NCBI GenBank assembly: GCA_964484205.1
Contig: CAZAEZ010000019.1
Coordinates: 46,202-110,201 of the forward strand
Length of the DNA stretch: 64,000 bases
From: M3007 sp964484205
GTDB taxonomy: Bacteria; Bacteroidota; Bacteroidia; Chitinophagales; Saprospiraceae
Direction of reading: 5' to 3'
A model generated the notes under the pieces. That model was not told the DNA's origin. It saw only the letters and a list, made by a program, of their open reading frames with translations, and searched no databases. The translations under genes were made by a program, and so were the position numbers. This document shows, one piece after another, positions 8,563-17,582 of the stretch. Numbering within the stretch: the first letter of the stretch is position 1; each line of letters begins with the position of its first letter.

Positions 8563-9453
8563 TTACGGCGCACTCAGCCAGGCCATAATTTGCAAAAGGA
8601 GCTGCGGATTCTGCCGGGCTTCGGGTTGATTCATGCCCACCGGCATTTGATTCGGGCCGGCCAGTTGCGCCGAAAACATGGCGGCTTCTCCCGAAATCAC
8701 AACTTTTCCTTTTCCGTACGGCAACCAGCCCAGTTGGTGCCAGCCCTGACTTTCCCGGTAGGGTGTCGTTTCGTCAAATTGCCAGGCCACCGCAGGCATC
8801 AGCAGCGTATAATTTTGTAGCGTAAGCACCGCTCTCCCGTTTTCCGGGAGTTGAAACGCACTTCCGGTAAACGTCACGACGGTGTCGATGTCCGCAGTAA
8901 ACGGGCTGTCGAACAGGGTTTTTTCCGTCCGGAAAAATTTTTCCGGGAAGCGCCGCCGGTTGTCCATGGCAAAGCAATTGAGCAGGCGAATTCCAAACGC
9001 ATCAGCCAAATCGGCAGCCGAACCGGCAAACGGCATGTGGTCGGCAATCAGGAACAGACTCCCGCCCTGTTGGACCCAGTCCCGGACCGCCGCAATTTCC
9101 ACAGGACTGAATGCCGAGCGGTTGGGCAGTACCCAGCGGGCATTGCTGGCACTGTCGAGCGCATTGGCGATGACCAGGATTTCGCATTGGGCCAGGCTTT
9201 CCGGGGTGAACTCCTGCCGGTTTGCCGCAATTTGATAACCATCGGCCTGTACCACTTTTCCGAAGGAGGCATAGCGCCCGCTCAGCGTGTGAAAGTTGAA
9301 ATGCGCCTCATCCAGCCACACCACGGGGCCTTTCCCGGGGGCATAACGCGGCGTCGGGTTTTGATAGGTAAATGCCGTGTCGGGCAATTGCTGGGCCGTC
9401 GCCGTTGCTGTGGTGACCAGCAGCAGCGCAGAAAAAAGTTGTTTTGTTTTCAT
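8563..9453 (-). CDS. Secreted DUF4350-like (glutamine-amidotransferase-fold) protein
   Basis: 296 residues with a signal peptide (1-20, cleavage near ATAQQ). Conserved-looking segments are VVWLDEAHFNFHT (~46-58), QCEILVIANALD, an acidic/His patch WVQQGGSLFLIADHMPF (~130) and GKGKVVISGEAAMFSAQ (~250). These resemble DUF4350/GATase-like domains (a flavodoxin-like fold used in ThuA-like and transmembrane amidotransferase-like proteins), but I see no catalytic Cys-His-Glu triad. Function is unknown. The start lies five bases after the OmpA-family gene's stop, so the two are likely one transcript. Family assignment is by motif resemblance only. Confidence 0.6.
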   Translation of the reverse strand: MKTKQLFSALLLVTTATATAQQLPDTAFTYQNPTPRYAPGKGPVVWLDEAHFNFHTLSGRYASFGKVVQADGYQIAANRQEFTPESLAQCEILVIANALDSASNARWVLPNRSAFSPVEIAAVRDWVQQGGSLFLIADHMPFAGSAADLADAFGIRLLNCFAMDNRRRFPEKFFRTEKTLFDSPFTADIDTVVTFTGSAFQLPENGRAVLTLQNYTLLMPAVAWQFDETTPYRESQGWHQLGWLPYGKGKVVISGEAAMFSAQLAGPNQMPVGMNQPEARQNPQLLLQIMAWLSAP

Positions 9454-9458
9454 AACTA

Positions 9459-10604
9459 TTAACGTTTTAAGACAATAATTTCTACCCGCCGGTTCTGAAA
9501 CCGGCCTTCTTCGGTTGCATTGGAGGCAATGGGTTTGGATTCGCCTTCGCCGTAGTAGCGCAGGCGACCGGCCGGTATGCCGTTTTCCATTAAAAACTGC
9601 ACGACCGACTTTGCGCGTTTGCGCGACAGGTATTTGTTGTAATTATCCTTGCCGATGTTGTCGGTATGTCCCACAATCTGAATATGCATGCCGGGGTTTT
9701 CGCGAAGGATCAGCAGCAGTTTATGGAGCTCGACATACGAACGGGGCATGAGCTCGTATTTGTCGAATTCAAAATAAATATGTTTCAGTTGAATCGTTTT
9801 TCCCTCCTCCAGCGGTTGGCGGGTGAGGTCGTCGGGCTTTACCGGAACGCTGATGAACGGCGGTACTTTTTTCACCAGCACATCGTCGATGTAGTAGTAG
9901 GCATAGTTGAAACAATCATCGCGGTAGGTCGTCGTTTCGGTGTCTTCATCGGTAGAAAAATTGCCGATCGTGAGGTATTCAGACTCGTCGGTTGCTTCAA
10001 AATAGCCGCTTAGTTTTACCCACTTTCCACCGGGCGCTTCCACCTTTTTTGTTGTAAAAAACTGGGGTTTGTACAGCAGTATCTCATCGGATTGCCGTTG
10101 AATGCGTTTTTCCGAAAAAAAAGCCCCCAGGTTATTGATCTGCAACGAGCGTTTCAGGTGGCTTGCCCAAAATTCAACCTGATACCGTTGGCCGGGAACC
10201 AGGGGCTCGGCCAGTTGAATTTCCACATATTCGCGGCAGTGCGGTTTGCCGTTGGTGCAACCGTAGAGCGTCAGGCCGGCCATGCAGTTGCCGCTGTGCG
10301 GTTTTTGTTCGCCAAACCCTTTGTCGGCCCAATCACTCGGCACCTTAACGCCGGGGCCGTAAATATCGGGGCTCGCCGTGCTGGCGCTAAACCAGTATTT
10401 GACCACCTGGCCAAAGAAAGCGCCCTTGTATGACCAGCCGACCGGCGGACTTACAAACCGCTCGAAACCCGGATTCGGGACAATGTTGTCCCCGTCTTTC
10501 AGCAGTTGGGCATGCAGCGAATCAGCAGGGGATGCCAGAACAAGGCTGAGCAGGCAAAATAAATGACGTGAAGACCGGAGCAGCAAAGGCATAATGTGGA
10601 TCAT
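9459..10604 (-). CDS. OmpA-family outer-membrane/peptidoglycan-anchoring protein
   Basis: 381 residues. Signal peptide at 1-32 (a second Met at 10592 would give a shorter one). The N-terminal ~35-245 is a jelly-roll/carbohydrate-binding-like domain (NIVPNPGFERF at its start, YYIDDVLVKK at its end), as in many Bacteroidota OmpA proteins. The C-terminal ~265-381 is the OmpA peptidoglycan-binding domain with HIYFEFDKYELMP, IVGHTDNIGKDNYNKYLSRK and the Asp/Arg pair that grips diaminopimelate (TDNIG, NRRVEI). It probably links the outer membrane to the cell wall. It is the first gene of a short operon with the DUF4350-like gene. Confidence 0.88.
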   Translation of the reverse strand: MIHIMPLLLRSSRHLFCLLSLVLASPADSLHAQLLKDGDNIVPNPGFERFVSPPVGWSYKGAFFGQVVKYWFSASTASPDIYGPGVKVPSDWADKGFGEQKPHSGNCMAGLTLYGCTNGKPHCREYVEIQLAEPLVPGQRYQVEFWASHLKRSLQINNLGAFFSEKRIQRQSDEILLYKPQFFTTKKVEAPGGKWVKLSGYFEATDESEYLTIGNFSTDEDTETTTYRDDCFNYAYYYIDDVLVKKVPPFISVPVKPDDLTRQPLEEGKTIQLKHIYFEFDKYELMPRSYVELHKLLLILRENPGMHIQIVGHTDNIGKDNYNKYLSRKRAKSVVQFLMENGIPAGRLRYYGEGESKPIASNATEEGRFQNRRVEIIVLKR

Positions 10605-10638
10605 TTGATTTGATTTTTCAAAAGTATCGGGTTTGGGC

Positions 10639-10646
10639 CAAATATA
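10639..10646 (-). promoter_or_regulatory. -7 box of the OmpA-family operon
   Basis: TATATTTG on the minus strand, an exact TAnnTTTG match 35 bases before the OmpA ATG, with a weak GTTA about 18 bases upstream in the -33 position. Confidence 0.5.
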
Positions 10647-10699
10647 ATTTCATTTCCCCGCGATTAACTCCCCCATTCAAAAAACAGGATTTGGCGCAC

Positions 10700-10707
10700 T
10701 ATCTTTG
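10700..10707 (+). promoter_or_regulatory. -7 box of ugd
   Basis: TATCTTTG, an exact Bacteroidota -7 match, 33 bases before the ugd ATG at 10741. I see no clear -33 partner. Confidence 0.5.
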
Positions 10708-10740
10708 CGCGCCAATTTTAAACAGAAAATTCTGGAATAC

Positions 10741-12063
10741 ATGAAAATTGCCGTCGTCGGAACCGGTTATGTAGGTTTGGTTACCGGTACCTGTTTTGCC
10801 GAAACAGGAAATACCGTCATATGTGTCGATAATAACGCCCAAAAAGTGGAGCGCCTGAAAAAAGGCGAGATACCGATTTACGAACCGGGCCTCGACGTCC
10901 TGTTCGACCGGAATACCAAGGAAGGGCGCCTGCACTTCACCACCGAACTGCGCCAGGCGGTCGACCAAAGTCAGATCATCTTTCTGGCATTACCCACACC
11001 GCCCGGCGGCGACGGGAGCGCCGACCTTTCTTTTATCATGGGCGTGGCGGCGCAGCTGGCCGACATGATCACCGAGTACAAAGTGATTGTCGACAAGAGC
11101 ACCGTGCCTGTCGGCACTGCGGAGCGCGTCGCGGCAATTTTGGCTGAAAAACTGCCCCGCGATATGTTCGACGTGGTGTCGAACCCCGAATTTTTGCGCG
11201 AAGGCGTAGCAGTCGAGGATTTTCTCAAACCCGACCGGGTGGTGGTAGGCACCCAGAGCGAACGCGCCCAAAAAGTCATGAAGCAGCTCTACGAGCCCTT
11301 TGTCCGCCAGGGCAATCCAATTTATTTTATGGACGAGCGCTCGGCTGAAATGACAAAATATGCGGCCAATTCGTACCTGGCGGCGCGTATTTCGTTCATG
11401 AACGAAATTGCCAACCTCTGTGAAAAAGTGGGCGCCAACGTCGACGAAGTCCGGATCGGCATGGGCAGCGACAGCCGCATCGGCAAGCGTTTTCTGTTTC
11501 CCGGTATCGGCTACGGCGGCTCCTGTTTTCCCAAAGACGTGCAGGCGCTGGCTAAAACAGCGAGCGAATACACCTACGATTTCAAAATCCTGAAATCGGT
11601 CATGGAGGTCAATACCCTTCAAAAACAAGTGCTTACGCAAAAAATACAGGCCTATTTCAACAACGACCTGAAAGGCCGTACCATCGCCGTGTGGGGGCTG
11701 GCATTCAAACCGAACACCGACGATATCCGGGAAGCGCCGGCGCTGGTCATTATCGATGAATTGCTCGCTGCAGGCGCCAAAGTTCAGGCCTTCGACCCCG
11801 AAGCAATGCCAAATACCCGCGCGATTTACGGCGACCAGGTACAATTTGTAAACAACATGTACGAAGCACTGACTGGCGCCGATTGCCTGGCCATTATGAC
11901 CGAATGGAGCGAATTTCGCAACCCGGAGTTCCAGCGAATCCGCGACCTGCTGAAAGCCCCGGTTATCTTCGACGGCCGCAATTTGTACGATCTGGAACTG
12001 ATCGCCTCAAAAGGTTTCCACTACGAAAGTATCGGGCGGCCTACAGCCACTTCACCAGGTTAA
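10741..12063 (+). CDS. ugd: UDP-glucose 6-dehydrogenase
   Basis: Oxidises UDP-glucose twice with NAD to UDP-glucuronate, a precursor of capsule and other surface polysaccharides. 440 residues from the ATG at 10741 (MKIAVVGTGYVGLVTGTCFA). The frame opens 36 bases earlier, but the Rossmann motif GTGYVG must sit at the N-terminus and the -7 box falls in that extension. The NAD-binding domain ends with STVPVGT. The catalytic Cys is in GYGGSCFPKD (~residue 260). The C-terminal UDP-binding domain has WGLAFKPNTDDIREAP. GDP-mannose dehydrogenase is the main alternative, and the motifs favour the UDP-glucose enzyme. The last 23 bases overlap the end of glgP on the other strand. Confidence 0.92.
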   Translation: MKIAVVGTGYVGLVTGTCFAETGNTVICVDNNAQKVERLKKGEIPIYEPGLDVLFDRNTKEGRLHFTTELRQAVDQSQIIFLALPTPPGGDGSADLSFIMGVAAQLADMITEYKVIVDKSTVPVGTAERVAAILAEKLPRDMFDVVSNPEFLREGVAVEDFLKPDRVVVGTQSERAQKVMKQLYEPFVRQGNPIYFMDERSAEMTKYAANSYLAARISFMNEIANLCEKVGANVDEVRIGMGSDSRIGKRFLFPGIGYGGSCFPKDVQALAKTASEYTYDFKILKSVMEVNTLQKQVLTQKIQAYFNNDLKGRTIAVWGLAFKPNTDDIREAPALVIIDELLAAGAKVQAFDPEAMPNTRAIYGDQVQFVNNMYEALTGADCLAIMTEWSEFRNPEFQRIRDLLKAPVIFDGRNLYDLELIASKGFHYESIGRPTATSPG

Positions 12064-14626
12064 AATCCTGCCGGTGTGCCAGCATCGGGTGTTTGGGAAA
12101 CATCCGGAAGCCGAACTCAAACACACCTGCGGTTTGCAAGGTGATCGCACAATGGTACGTCGCCGTAGCACTACCGCCGTTTTGCGGCTGGGCTTCCAGC
12201 TCGTGCCGGCTGATGAACTCCATTTGCGTTTCTGAAATGCGGCGGAAAAACACCACCTCCACGCCAATGTCGGCAGCTTTGAGCGCATGCAGGTTGAGCG
12301 ATACCGCCGCTTCAAATTGTTCGCCCAGCGGCAGCGCATAGTTGAACGTATCGGGCGCCTGAAGGGCCGTTACTTCGATGTGGTCCCAGGCAGACCGGAC
12401 CTTGTTTTTCCAGGCCACCAGGTCCTGCAACGCTTTGAAGTTGTTTTTCTTGAGTTGCTGGCTGCGTGTCCGGAGTTTGTTGTAAAAACGTTCCTGATAG
12501 TCGTTGAGCATGCGGCTCATCACAAAGTCGGGCGCGATATCGGCAATGGTATTTTTGATGTGGCTGACCCAGCGTTCGCTGATGCCATCGGCGTCGCGTT
12601 CATAAAAGCCGGGGATAATGTCGCTTTCGAGGATGTTGTAGATCGTTTCAGCGTCCAGCTCATTTTGCAGGGCAGGGTCGGGGTAAGTCTCCGCTTCGGG
12701 CAATGCCCAGCCGGCGCCGGGTTTGTAGCCTTCACACCACCAGCCGTCGAGCACCGAAAAGTTCATTACCCCGTTCATCACCGCTTTCATGCCGCTGGTG
12801 CCGCTGGCTTCCTTGGGGCGGGTGGGGTTGTTGAGCCAGATATCGACACCCTGGGTGAGCAGTTTGGCCATTTCCATGCCGTAGTTTTCCAGGAAAATAA
12901 CTTTGCCCTTGAAGTCCGGATTGGTCGTGGTGTTGTAGATAAACCGGATGTATTCCTGGCCGCCTTTATCGGCCGGGTGCGCCTTGCCGGCAAAAAGAAA
13001 GATCACCGGCCGTTCGGCGTTGTTCACGATGTCCGCCAATCGTTTTTCATTGGAAAACAACAATGTCGCGCGTTTGTACGTCGCAAAACGGCGGGCAAAG
13101 CCAATAATCAGCGCATCCTCGCGAATCGCCTTGATAATTTCAAAAATAGTCCGCGGATTTTCGCCACGGCGGGTAAGGTCGGTTTGTAATTGCCGGCGTA
13201 CCCAATCGAGCAGGCGTTTTTTCAATTGCTGCCGCAAATCCATGATCCGTTGAGCGGGAACATCCTGAATTTTTGACCAGAATTTGCGGTTGGTCTGGTC
13301 GTTTAAAAAACCTTTTCCAAAGGTTTCCTGGTACAATTCAAGCCATTCGGCGGCCACCCAGGTGGGGAGGTGTACGCCATTGGTCACATATCCCACATGC
13401 GATTCGGCGAAATTGTACTCAGGGTACAGTTCGTTGAACATCTTCTGGCTTACCTCGCCATGCAACCGGCTTACGCCGTTCACTTCCAACGACGTCCGGA
13501 TCGCCAGGTGGCTCATCGAAAACAGCTCATTGCTATCCCCCGGGTGTGCCCGCCCAAAGGCGACCAATTGTTCCCAGGAAATGCCGAGTGTGTTGGTAAA
13601 TTCGTACAGGTAGTCGCGCAGCAGCGATTCGGGGAATGAATCGTGCCCGGCCGGTACCGGCGTATGGGTGGTAAACAATTGGGTGGCGCGCACAATTTCA
13701 AGTGCCTGGTCGAAGGGCATGTGCTTGTCGCGCAGGTAGTTCGCCAGGCGCTCCAGACCCAGGAAGGCTGCGTGGCCTTCGTTGAGGTGGTACAGGGCGG
13801 GTTCCATTTTCATGGCTTTAAGGGCGCGCACGCCACCGATGCCGAGCAACACCTCCTGGCGCAGGCGGTGTTCGTTATCGCCGCCGTAAAGCTGGTGGGT
13901 GAGGCTGCGGTCTTCCCAGCTGTTGTCGTCAATATCGGTGTCGAGCAGGTACAGCGTCATGCGGCCGACCCGGAGTTCCCAAACTTTGGCCCATACGGTG
14001 CGGCCACTGAGGTTGACGTAAACTTTGATCCAGGTACCCTGTGCGTCGCGCACCGGAAGTACCGGCAACTGGGTAAATTTGGCGGCTTCCAGCTGGTGGA
14101 TCTGCTCGCCATGCAGCGAGATGGATTGCTGGAAGTATCCATACCGGTACAGCAGGCCGACGGCAATGAGATTCACGTTGCGGTCGCTGATCTCTTTCAG
14201 GTAGTCGCCGGCCAGCACCCCCAAGCCCCCGGAGTACAGGCGCAGGCTCTGGTGCAGGCCGTATTCCATGCAGAAATAGGCAATCTGGCCCTGGCTGTCG
14301 TCTTTCGGTACGTCGATGTATTTTTTAAATGCCGAATATACCGATTTGAGTTTCCGGGTAAAAGCGCCGTCGTCGAGCAGGGCCTGGGCTTTTTCCATAC
14401 TCAGCTCGTCGAGCAGGGCCAGTGGATTGTAATTGACATTTACAAACAATTCGGGGTCGATCGAGTGGAATAATTCGATGGCCTCGTGGTTCCAGGACCA
14501 CCACAGGTTGGTCGCCAACTCGTGCAGCGGGGCCAAGCCTGCCGGGAGTTTGGGCTCTATAAAAATACGCTTGAGTTTGCCGCCGTTTTCTGTCAGATTA
14601 CCAAGCATGGGATGAATTTGTGTCAT
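12041..14626 (-). CDS. glgP: Alpha-glucan (glycogen) phosphorylase
   Basis: Releases glucose-1-phosphate from alpha-1,4-glucans using phosphate and PLP. 861 residues from the ATG at 14626 (MTQIHPMLGN); the frame is open to 14794 but that extension precedes the -7 box at 14686. The N-terminal DUF3417 region (ELATNLWWSWNHEA) marks the shorter bacterial/archaeal type. YFCMEYGLHQSLRLYSGGLG, DTDIDDNSWEDR and NEGHAAFLGLER follow, and the PLP lysine lies in ASGTSGMKAVMNG with DGWWCEGY after it. The extended C-terminal domain (~720-861) is typical. The stop overlaps ugd by 23 bases tail to tail. Both enzymes sit around glucose-1-phosphate/UDP-glucose, so their pairing may be metabolic as well as positional. 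Confidence 0.93.
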   Translation of the reverse strand: MTQIHPMLGNLTENGGKLKRIFIEPKLPAGLAPLHELATNLWWSWNHEAIELFHSIDPELFVNVNYNPLALLDELSMEKAQALLDDGAFTRKLKSVYSAFKKYIDVPKDDSQGQIAYFCMEYGLHQSLRLYSGGLGVLAGDYLKEISDRNVNLIAVGLLYRYGYFQQSISLHGEQIHQLEAAKFTQLPVLPVRDAQGTWIKVYVNLSGRTVWAKVWELRVGRMTLYLLDTDIDDNSWEDRSLTHQLYGGDNEHRLRQEVLLGIGGVRALKAMKMEPALYHLNEGHAAFLGLERLANYLRDKHMPFDQALEIVRATQLFTTHTPVPAGHDSFPESLLRDYLYEFTNTLGISWEQLVAFGRAHPGDSNELFSMSHLAIRTSLEVNGVSRLHGEVSQKMFNELYPEYNFAESHVGYVTNGVHLPTWVAAEWLELYQETFGKGFLNDQTNRKFWSKIQDVPAQRIMDLRQQLKKRLLDWVRRQLQTDLTRRGENPRTIFEIIKAIREDALIIGFARRFATYKRATLLFSNEKRLADIVNNAERPVIFLFAGKAHPADKGGQEYIRFIYNTTTNPDFKGKVIFLENYGMEMAKLLTQGVDIWLNNPTRPKEASGTSGMKAVMNGVMNFSVLDGWWCEGYKPGAGWALPEAETYPDPALQNELDAETIYNILESDIIPGFYERDADGISERWVSHIKNTIADIAPDFVMSRMLNDYQERFYNKLRTRSQQLKKNNFKALQDLVAWKNKVRSAWDHIEVTALQAPDTFNYALPLGEQFEAAVSLNLHALKAADIGVEVVFFRRISETQMEFISRHELEAQPQNGGSATATYHCAITLQTAGVFEFGFRMFPKHPMLAHRQDFNLVKWL

Positions 14627-14957
14627 ACGTTTTAAGTTATAGGGTTGGTTGGGGCGAGTCTGGGGAGAATTTTTCAAAGCGGGGGCAAAAGTACGGCGAT
14701 TTCCATAAGTTCGTGTACAGGTGACAAAAAGCTGTGGATGCCGGGTTGGGCTGAACGCGAATCTGGATGGCAATTGGAGTTTTGCAAAACACACAGGTTA
14801 AATCCCGCACGTCCGCGTAAGCTGGCACATGGAAAAATGCGTTTTAAATAGGTGGACAATCCTGTTTTTCAACCATTTCCGACCAATCCGGGCTAATTTT
14901 ACCCCGACCCGATGATGCCGGCACCCAATCCAGTTTAACAAAATCAGCTAGATAATT
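14627..14957. other. Divergent intergenic region
   Basis: 331 bases between glgP (-) and the NlpE-like gene (+). I find no gene. It holds the glgP -7 box (see 14686-14693). Confidence 0.5.
14686..14693 (-). promoter_or_regulatory. -7 box of glgP
   Basis: TACTTTTG on the minus strand, exact TAnnTTTG, 60 bases before the chosen glgP ATG; no clear -33 box. Confidence 0.45.
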
Positions 14958-15641
14958 ATGCGTCAAAAACCCTTGTTCTATATTTTATGCGGCCTCCTGT
15001 TTGCCTGCGAAAACAGCACCCCAACCAATGCTCCCACCAATGCACTAAGCGCACAGCAAGTCGCCGCCGTACCGGTGCAAACGCTGCAAGGCATGTACAG
15101 AAACGATGCCAAGGGAACTTTTTTTTATGATTGCACCGCCGGTGAAAACTACCGGGTGCAAACAAAACCCACCGGCCTGGATTCGATGTACCGCGCCTTG
15201 CAACAACCGCCAAGTTATCCTGGCGAGCCCGTTTTTGCCGTGTTGCATGGAAAAGTGATCAAACCCGGCGGCGAGCCCGGCCAACTCATCATTACCAAGG
15301 TTGATACCCTCCTCATGCGCACCCTGCACAACAACTGCCAGCCCTACGAATTTTGGTGTATTGGCACCGAACCGTTCTGGGGACTGGTTATTTCCGAGTC
15401 AGAAGGGAAGATCGCGCTGAAACAGATCGCCGAAGGGCAGGGCAAGGTATTCCCCTGGACGCAGCCCAAACAGGAAGGCGATGTCGTGCTGTACGAAAGC
15501 ACCGACCCGGCGACCGGCGAAAAAATTGCCGTCATGCTGCGCAAAGAACCCTGTAGCGACGGGATGTCCGAACGGATGTACCCATATTCAGCCAAATTGA
15601 AATACGGTGGGCAAATGTTGCAGGGCTGTGCGTTAAAATAA
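14958..15641 (+). CDS. NlpE-like lipoprotein with C-terminal COG3650-type domain
   Basis: 227 residues. The lipobox LLFAC puts the lipid-bearing Cys at 17, so this is an outer- or inner-membrane lipoprotein. Residues ~40-110 resemble the NlpE N-terminal domain (GMYRNDAKGTFFYDCTAG, VFAVLHGKVI); NlpE senses surface contact and copper stress in enterobacteria. Residues ~120-227 carry YEFWCIGTEPFWGLVISE and a DGMSERMYPYSAKL motif, as in COG3650 proteins. The Cys pairs suggest disulfides. The function here is unknown. It converges on the TPR gene, whose stop lies nine bases beyond. Confidence 0.7.
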   Translation: MRQKPLFYILCGLLFACENSTPTNAPTNALSAQQVAAVPVQTLQGMYRNDAKGTFFYDCTAGENYRVQTKPTGLDSMYRALQQPPSYPGEPVFAVLHGKVIKPGGEPGQLIITKVDTLLMRTLHNNCQPYEFWCIGTEPFWGLVISESEGKIALKQIAEGQGKVFPWTQPKQEGDVVLYESTDPATGEKIAVMLRKEPCSDGMSERMYPYSAKLKYGGQMLQGCALK

Positions 15642-15650
15642 ACGCCTGTT

Positions 15651-17468
15651 TTACTGCATTTTATCGCCCCGTAAAATCCGGAACCGTTTGCGCGCTTCCA
15701 CGGCAAATACCGAACCCGAGTAGTCGATGAAAATCTTTTCGTACAATTCCTTTGCCTTATCGGTGTTGTTCAGTTTTTCCTCGTTCAGCTTCGCCAGGGC
15801 AAACAGCGCGTTGTCGGCACGGATATCCTCCGGATATTTTTCGGCAACCTGCTGGTAAAGTCCGGCAGCGCGGGTGTAATCGCGTTTTTTCTCCGAAATC
15901 TGGGCTTCCAGGTAAAGAATATCATCCTGCAAGGTATTTTCCGGATACCCAGACCGGATCGTATCGAGCCGCAGAAATGCTTCCTCAAACCGGTTTTGAA
16001 ACACCAGCATTTCGGCCGTGGCGTAGAGTTGCATGGCATCGGTGGTGGTGTCGGAGTTGAGGTTGTCCATGATAAACACCGAAAGGTCGAGCGCGTCGTT
16101 GGCGATGAGTTTGGAAGTGGAGGCCTTGAGCACGTTGAACTGCGCTTGCGCCCACTCGAAGTCGCCGTTGAAATACGACAGTTTGGCGTTTTTAAAACGC
16201 GCCTCCTGCCCCAGCATTTCTTCGCGAAAATCTTTGTCCACCTGGCTGTACAGCAAGGTGCTTTCCCAGATTTCGCCGCTCATGAGGTAAAAATCGGCCA
16301 GGTTGATCTTGACCCGTGCCATGGTGTTGCGGTTCATGCCGGGCGATTGCCGGAGTTCGTCGAGCAGGCGGATGGCCTTGTTGAGGTCGTTGATGTAGTA
16401 GGCCTCCAGATCGGCCAGTTGGATGATAATGTAGGCGGTGCTGCGCCCGCGGTCGTACTGGTTGAGAAAACTTTCGTACTCGGCTTCGAGCGTGCGCAAA
16501 TCCTCCAGAGTGTAGTCGAAGCCCTCCGTGATCTTCCGGCGGCGGCAGTTCATCGCCTCGCGCTTGGCATCGAAAAAAAACGGGTTTTGCGGCCCTTTTT
16601 CCTGAATGATGTACTCAAATCCGGCAATAGCCGTGTCGAAATCGCGGGCATTGGCGGCGTCATTGGCCAGTTTGAAAATGCGTTGGCCGGGCTCGCCCAG
16701 GCGTTTGTCCAGGGCTTTATACTGGCGCAGGGCGCTTTTGAAATCCTTGTTTTGCACAAACGACCACGCCAGGAGTTCAATGTAGTCGGCATTGTTGTCC
16801 GATTGCAGGCGGGTGTACAGTTGGGATTGCAGCTCGGTGAACTCACTTTCGGCCAGGTAGCGCGCCAGTTGGGTCTGAATCGTGATCAAGCGACCCGGAT
16901 CGGCGTCAAGGCTGTTGAGGTACGATTCAATCATTTTCGGGGTATTGCCTTTTCGGCGGTAGAGTTCGCCGAGGTTAAAGGCAAAACGCGTTTGATCTTT
17001 AAACAGGGCGCCGCCGCGCTCGTACGTTTTTATCGCAAAATCGTATTTGGCGGCGTTGATGAAGGTGTTCGCCAGGCTGTTGACGGAGGCATAGTCGGGC
17101 GCCATTTTGGCAATCGCCTTTTCATATTCGGCATTGGCCTCGTCGGTCTTGCCCATGCGGTCGTACAAATTGCCGTTGAAAACGTAGAATTTGACATTGC
17201 TGGGCGCCTGCTTCAGCTGCTTTTTGACCGCCTTTTCGGCATCGTCGTATTTTTCCAGATTGAGCAGGCAGTCGAAATAACGTTCAAAATAATAATCGGC
17301 CAGGCCCCGGTCATTTTCCAGCAGCTGACTGTACAATTCAGCAGCTTTCTCATATTCACCATTCATAAAATACTGATTGGCGAGGTTGGGATTTTGGCCT
17401 TGAACGGCCGCAGGCAGATTAAAGACAAGGATCAGGAACGCGGTGATCCGCAGGATTTGAACTTTCAT
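15651..17468 (-). CDS. Exported tetratricopeptide-repeat protein
   Basis: 605 residues with a signal peptide (1-24, cleavage near VQGQN). The rest is TPR throughout: YFMNGEYEKAAELYSQLLEN (~32-51), a unit around YVFNGNLYDRMGKTDEANAE, FAFNLGELYRRKGNTPKMIE, and C-terminal units including AAGLYQQVAEKYPEDIRADN that resemble the BamD/YbgF type. It is probably a periplasmic scaffold; the partner cannot be told from the sequence. It is monocistronic, with the -7 box at 17501. The frame has no defects. Confidence 0.85.
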   Translation of the reverse strand: MKVQILRITAFLILVFNLPAAVQGQNPNLANQYFMNGEYEKAAELYSQLLENDRGLADYYFERYFDCLLNLEKYDDAEKAVKKQLKQAPSNVKFYVFNGNLYDRMGKTDEANAEYEKAIAKMAPDYASVNSLANTFINAAKYDFAIKTYERGGALFKDQTRFAFNLGELYRRKGNTPKMIESYLNSLDADPGRLITIQTQLARYLAESEFTELQSQLYTRLQSDNNADYIELLAWSFVQNKDFKSALRQYKALDKRLGEPGQRIFKLANDAANARDFDTAIAGFEYIIQEKGPQNPFFFDAKREAMNCRRRKITEGFDYTLEDLRTLEAEYESFLNQYDRGRSTAYIIIQLADLEAYYINDLNKAIRLLDELRQSPGMNRNTMARVKINLADFYLMSGEIWESTLLYSQVDKDFREEMLGQEARFKNAKLSYFNGDFEWAQAQFNVLKASTSKLIANDALDLSVFIMDNLNSDTTTDAMQLYATAEMLVFQNRFEEAFLRLDTIRSGYPENTLQDDILYLEAQISEKKRDYTRAAGLYQQVAEKYPEDIRADNALFALAKLNEEKLNNTDKAKELYEKIFIDYSGSVFAVEARKRFRILRGDKMQ

Positions 17469-17500
17469 GTGTTTACGAGTTGAGCCGGTTAGAGCAGCGG

Positions 17501-17508
17501 CAAAGGTA
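17501..17508 (-). promoter_or_regulatory. -7 box of the TPR gene
   Basis: TACCTTTG on the minus strand, exact TAnnTTTG, 33 bases before the ATG; a TTG about 16 bases upstream is a possible -33 element. Confidence 0.5.
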
Positions 17509-17582
17509 TCTGAAAATAACGTGCCAAGGGGGCATTGTGTTTTGAATGGGTTATCTTGCAGGACAATCTAAGAAAAACAAAC

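Noticed and set aside
14626..14794. GTG-started extension of glgP
   Set aside because: It would run through the TACTTTTG promoter box, and the family begins near the later ATG.
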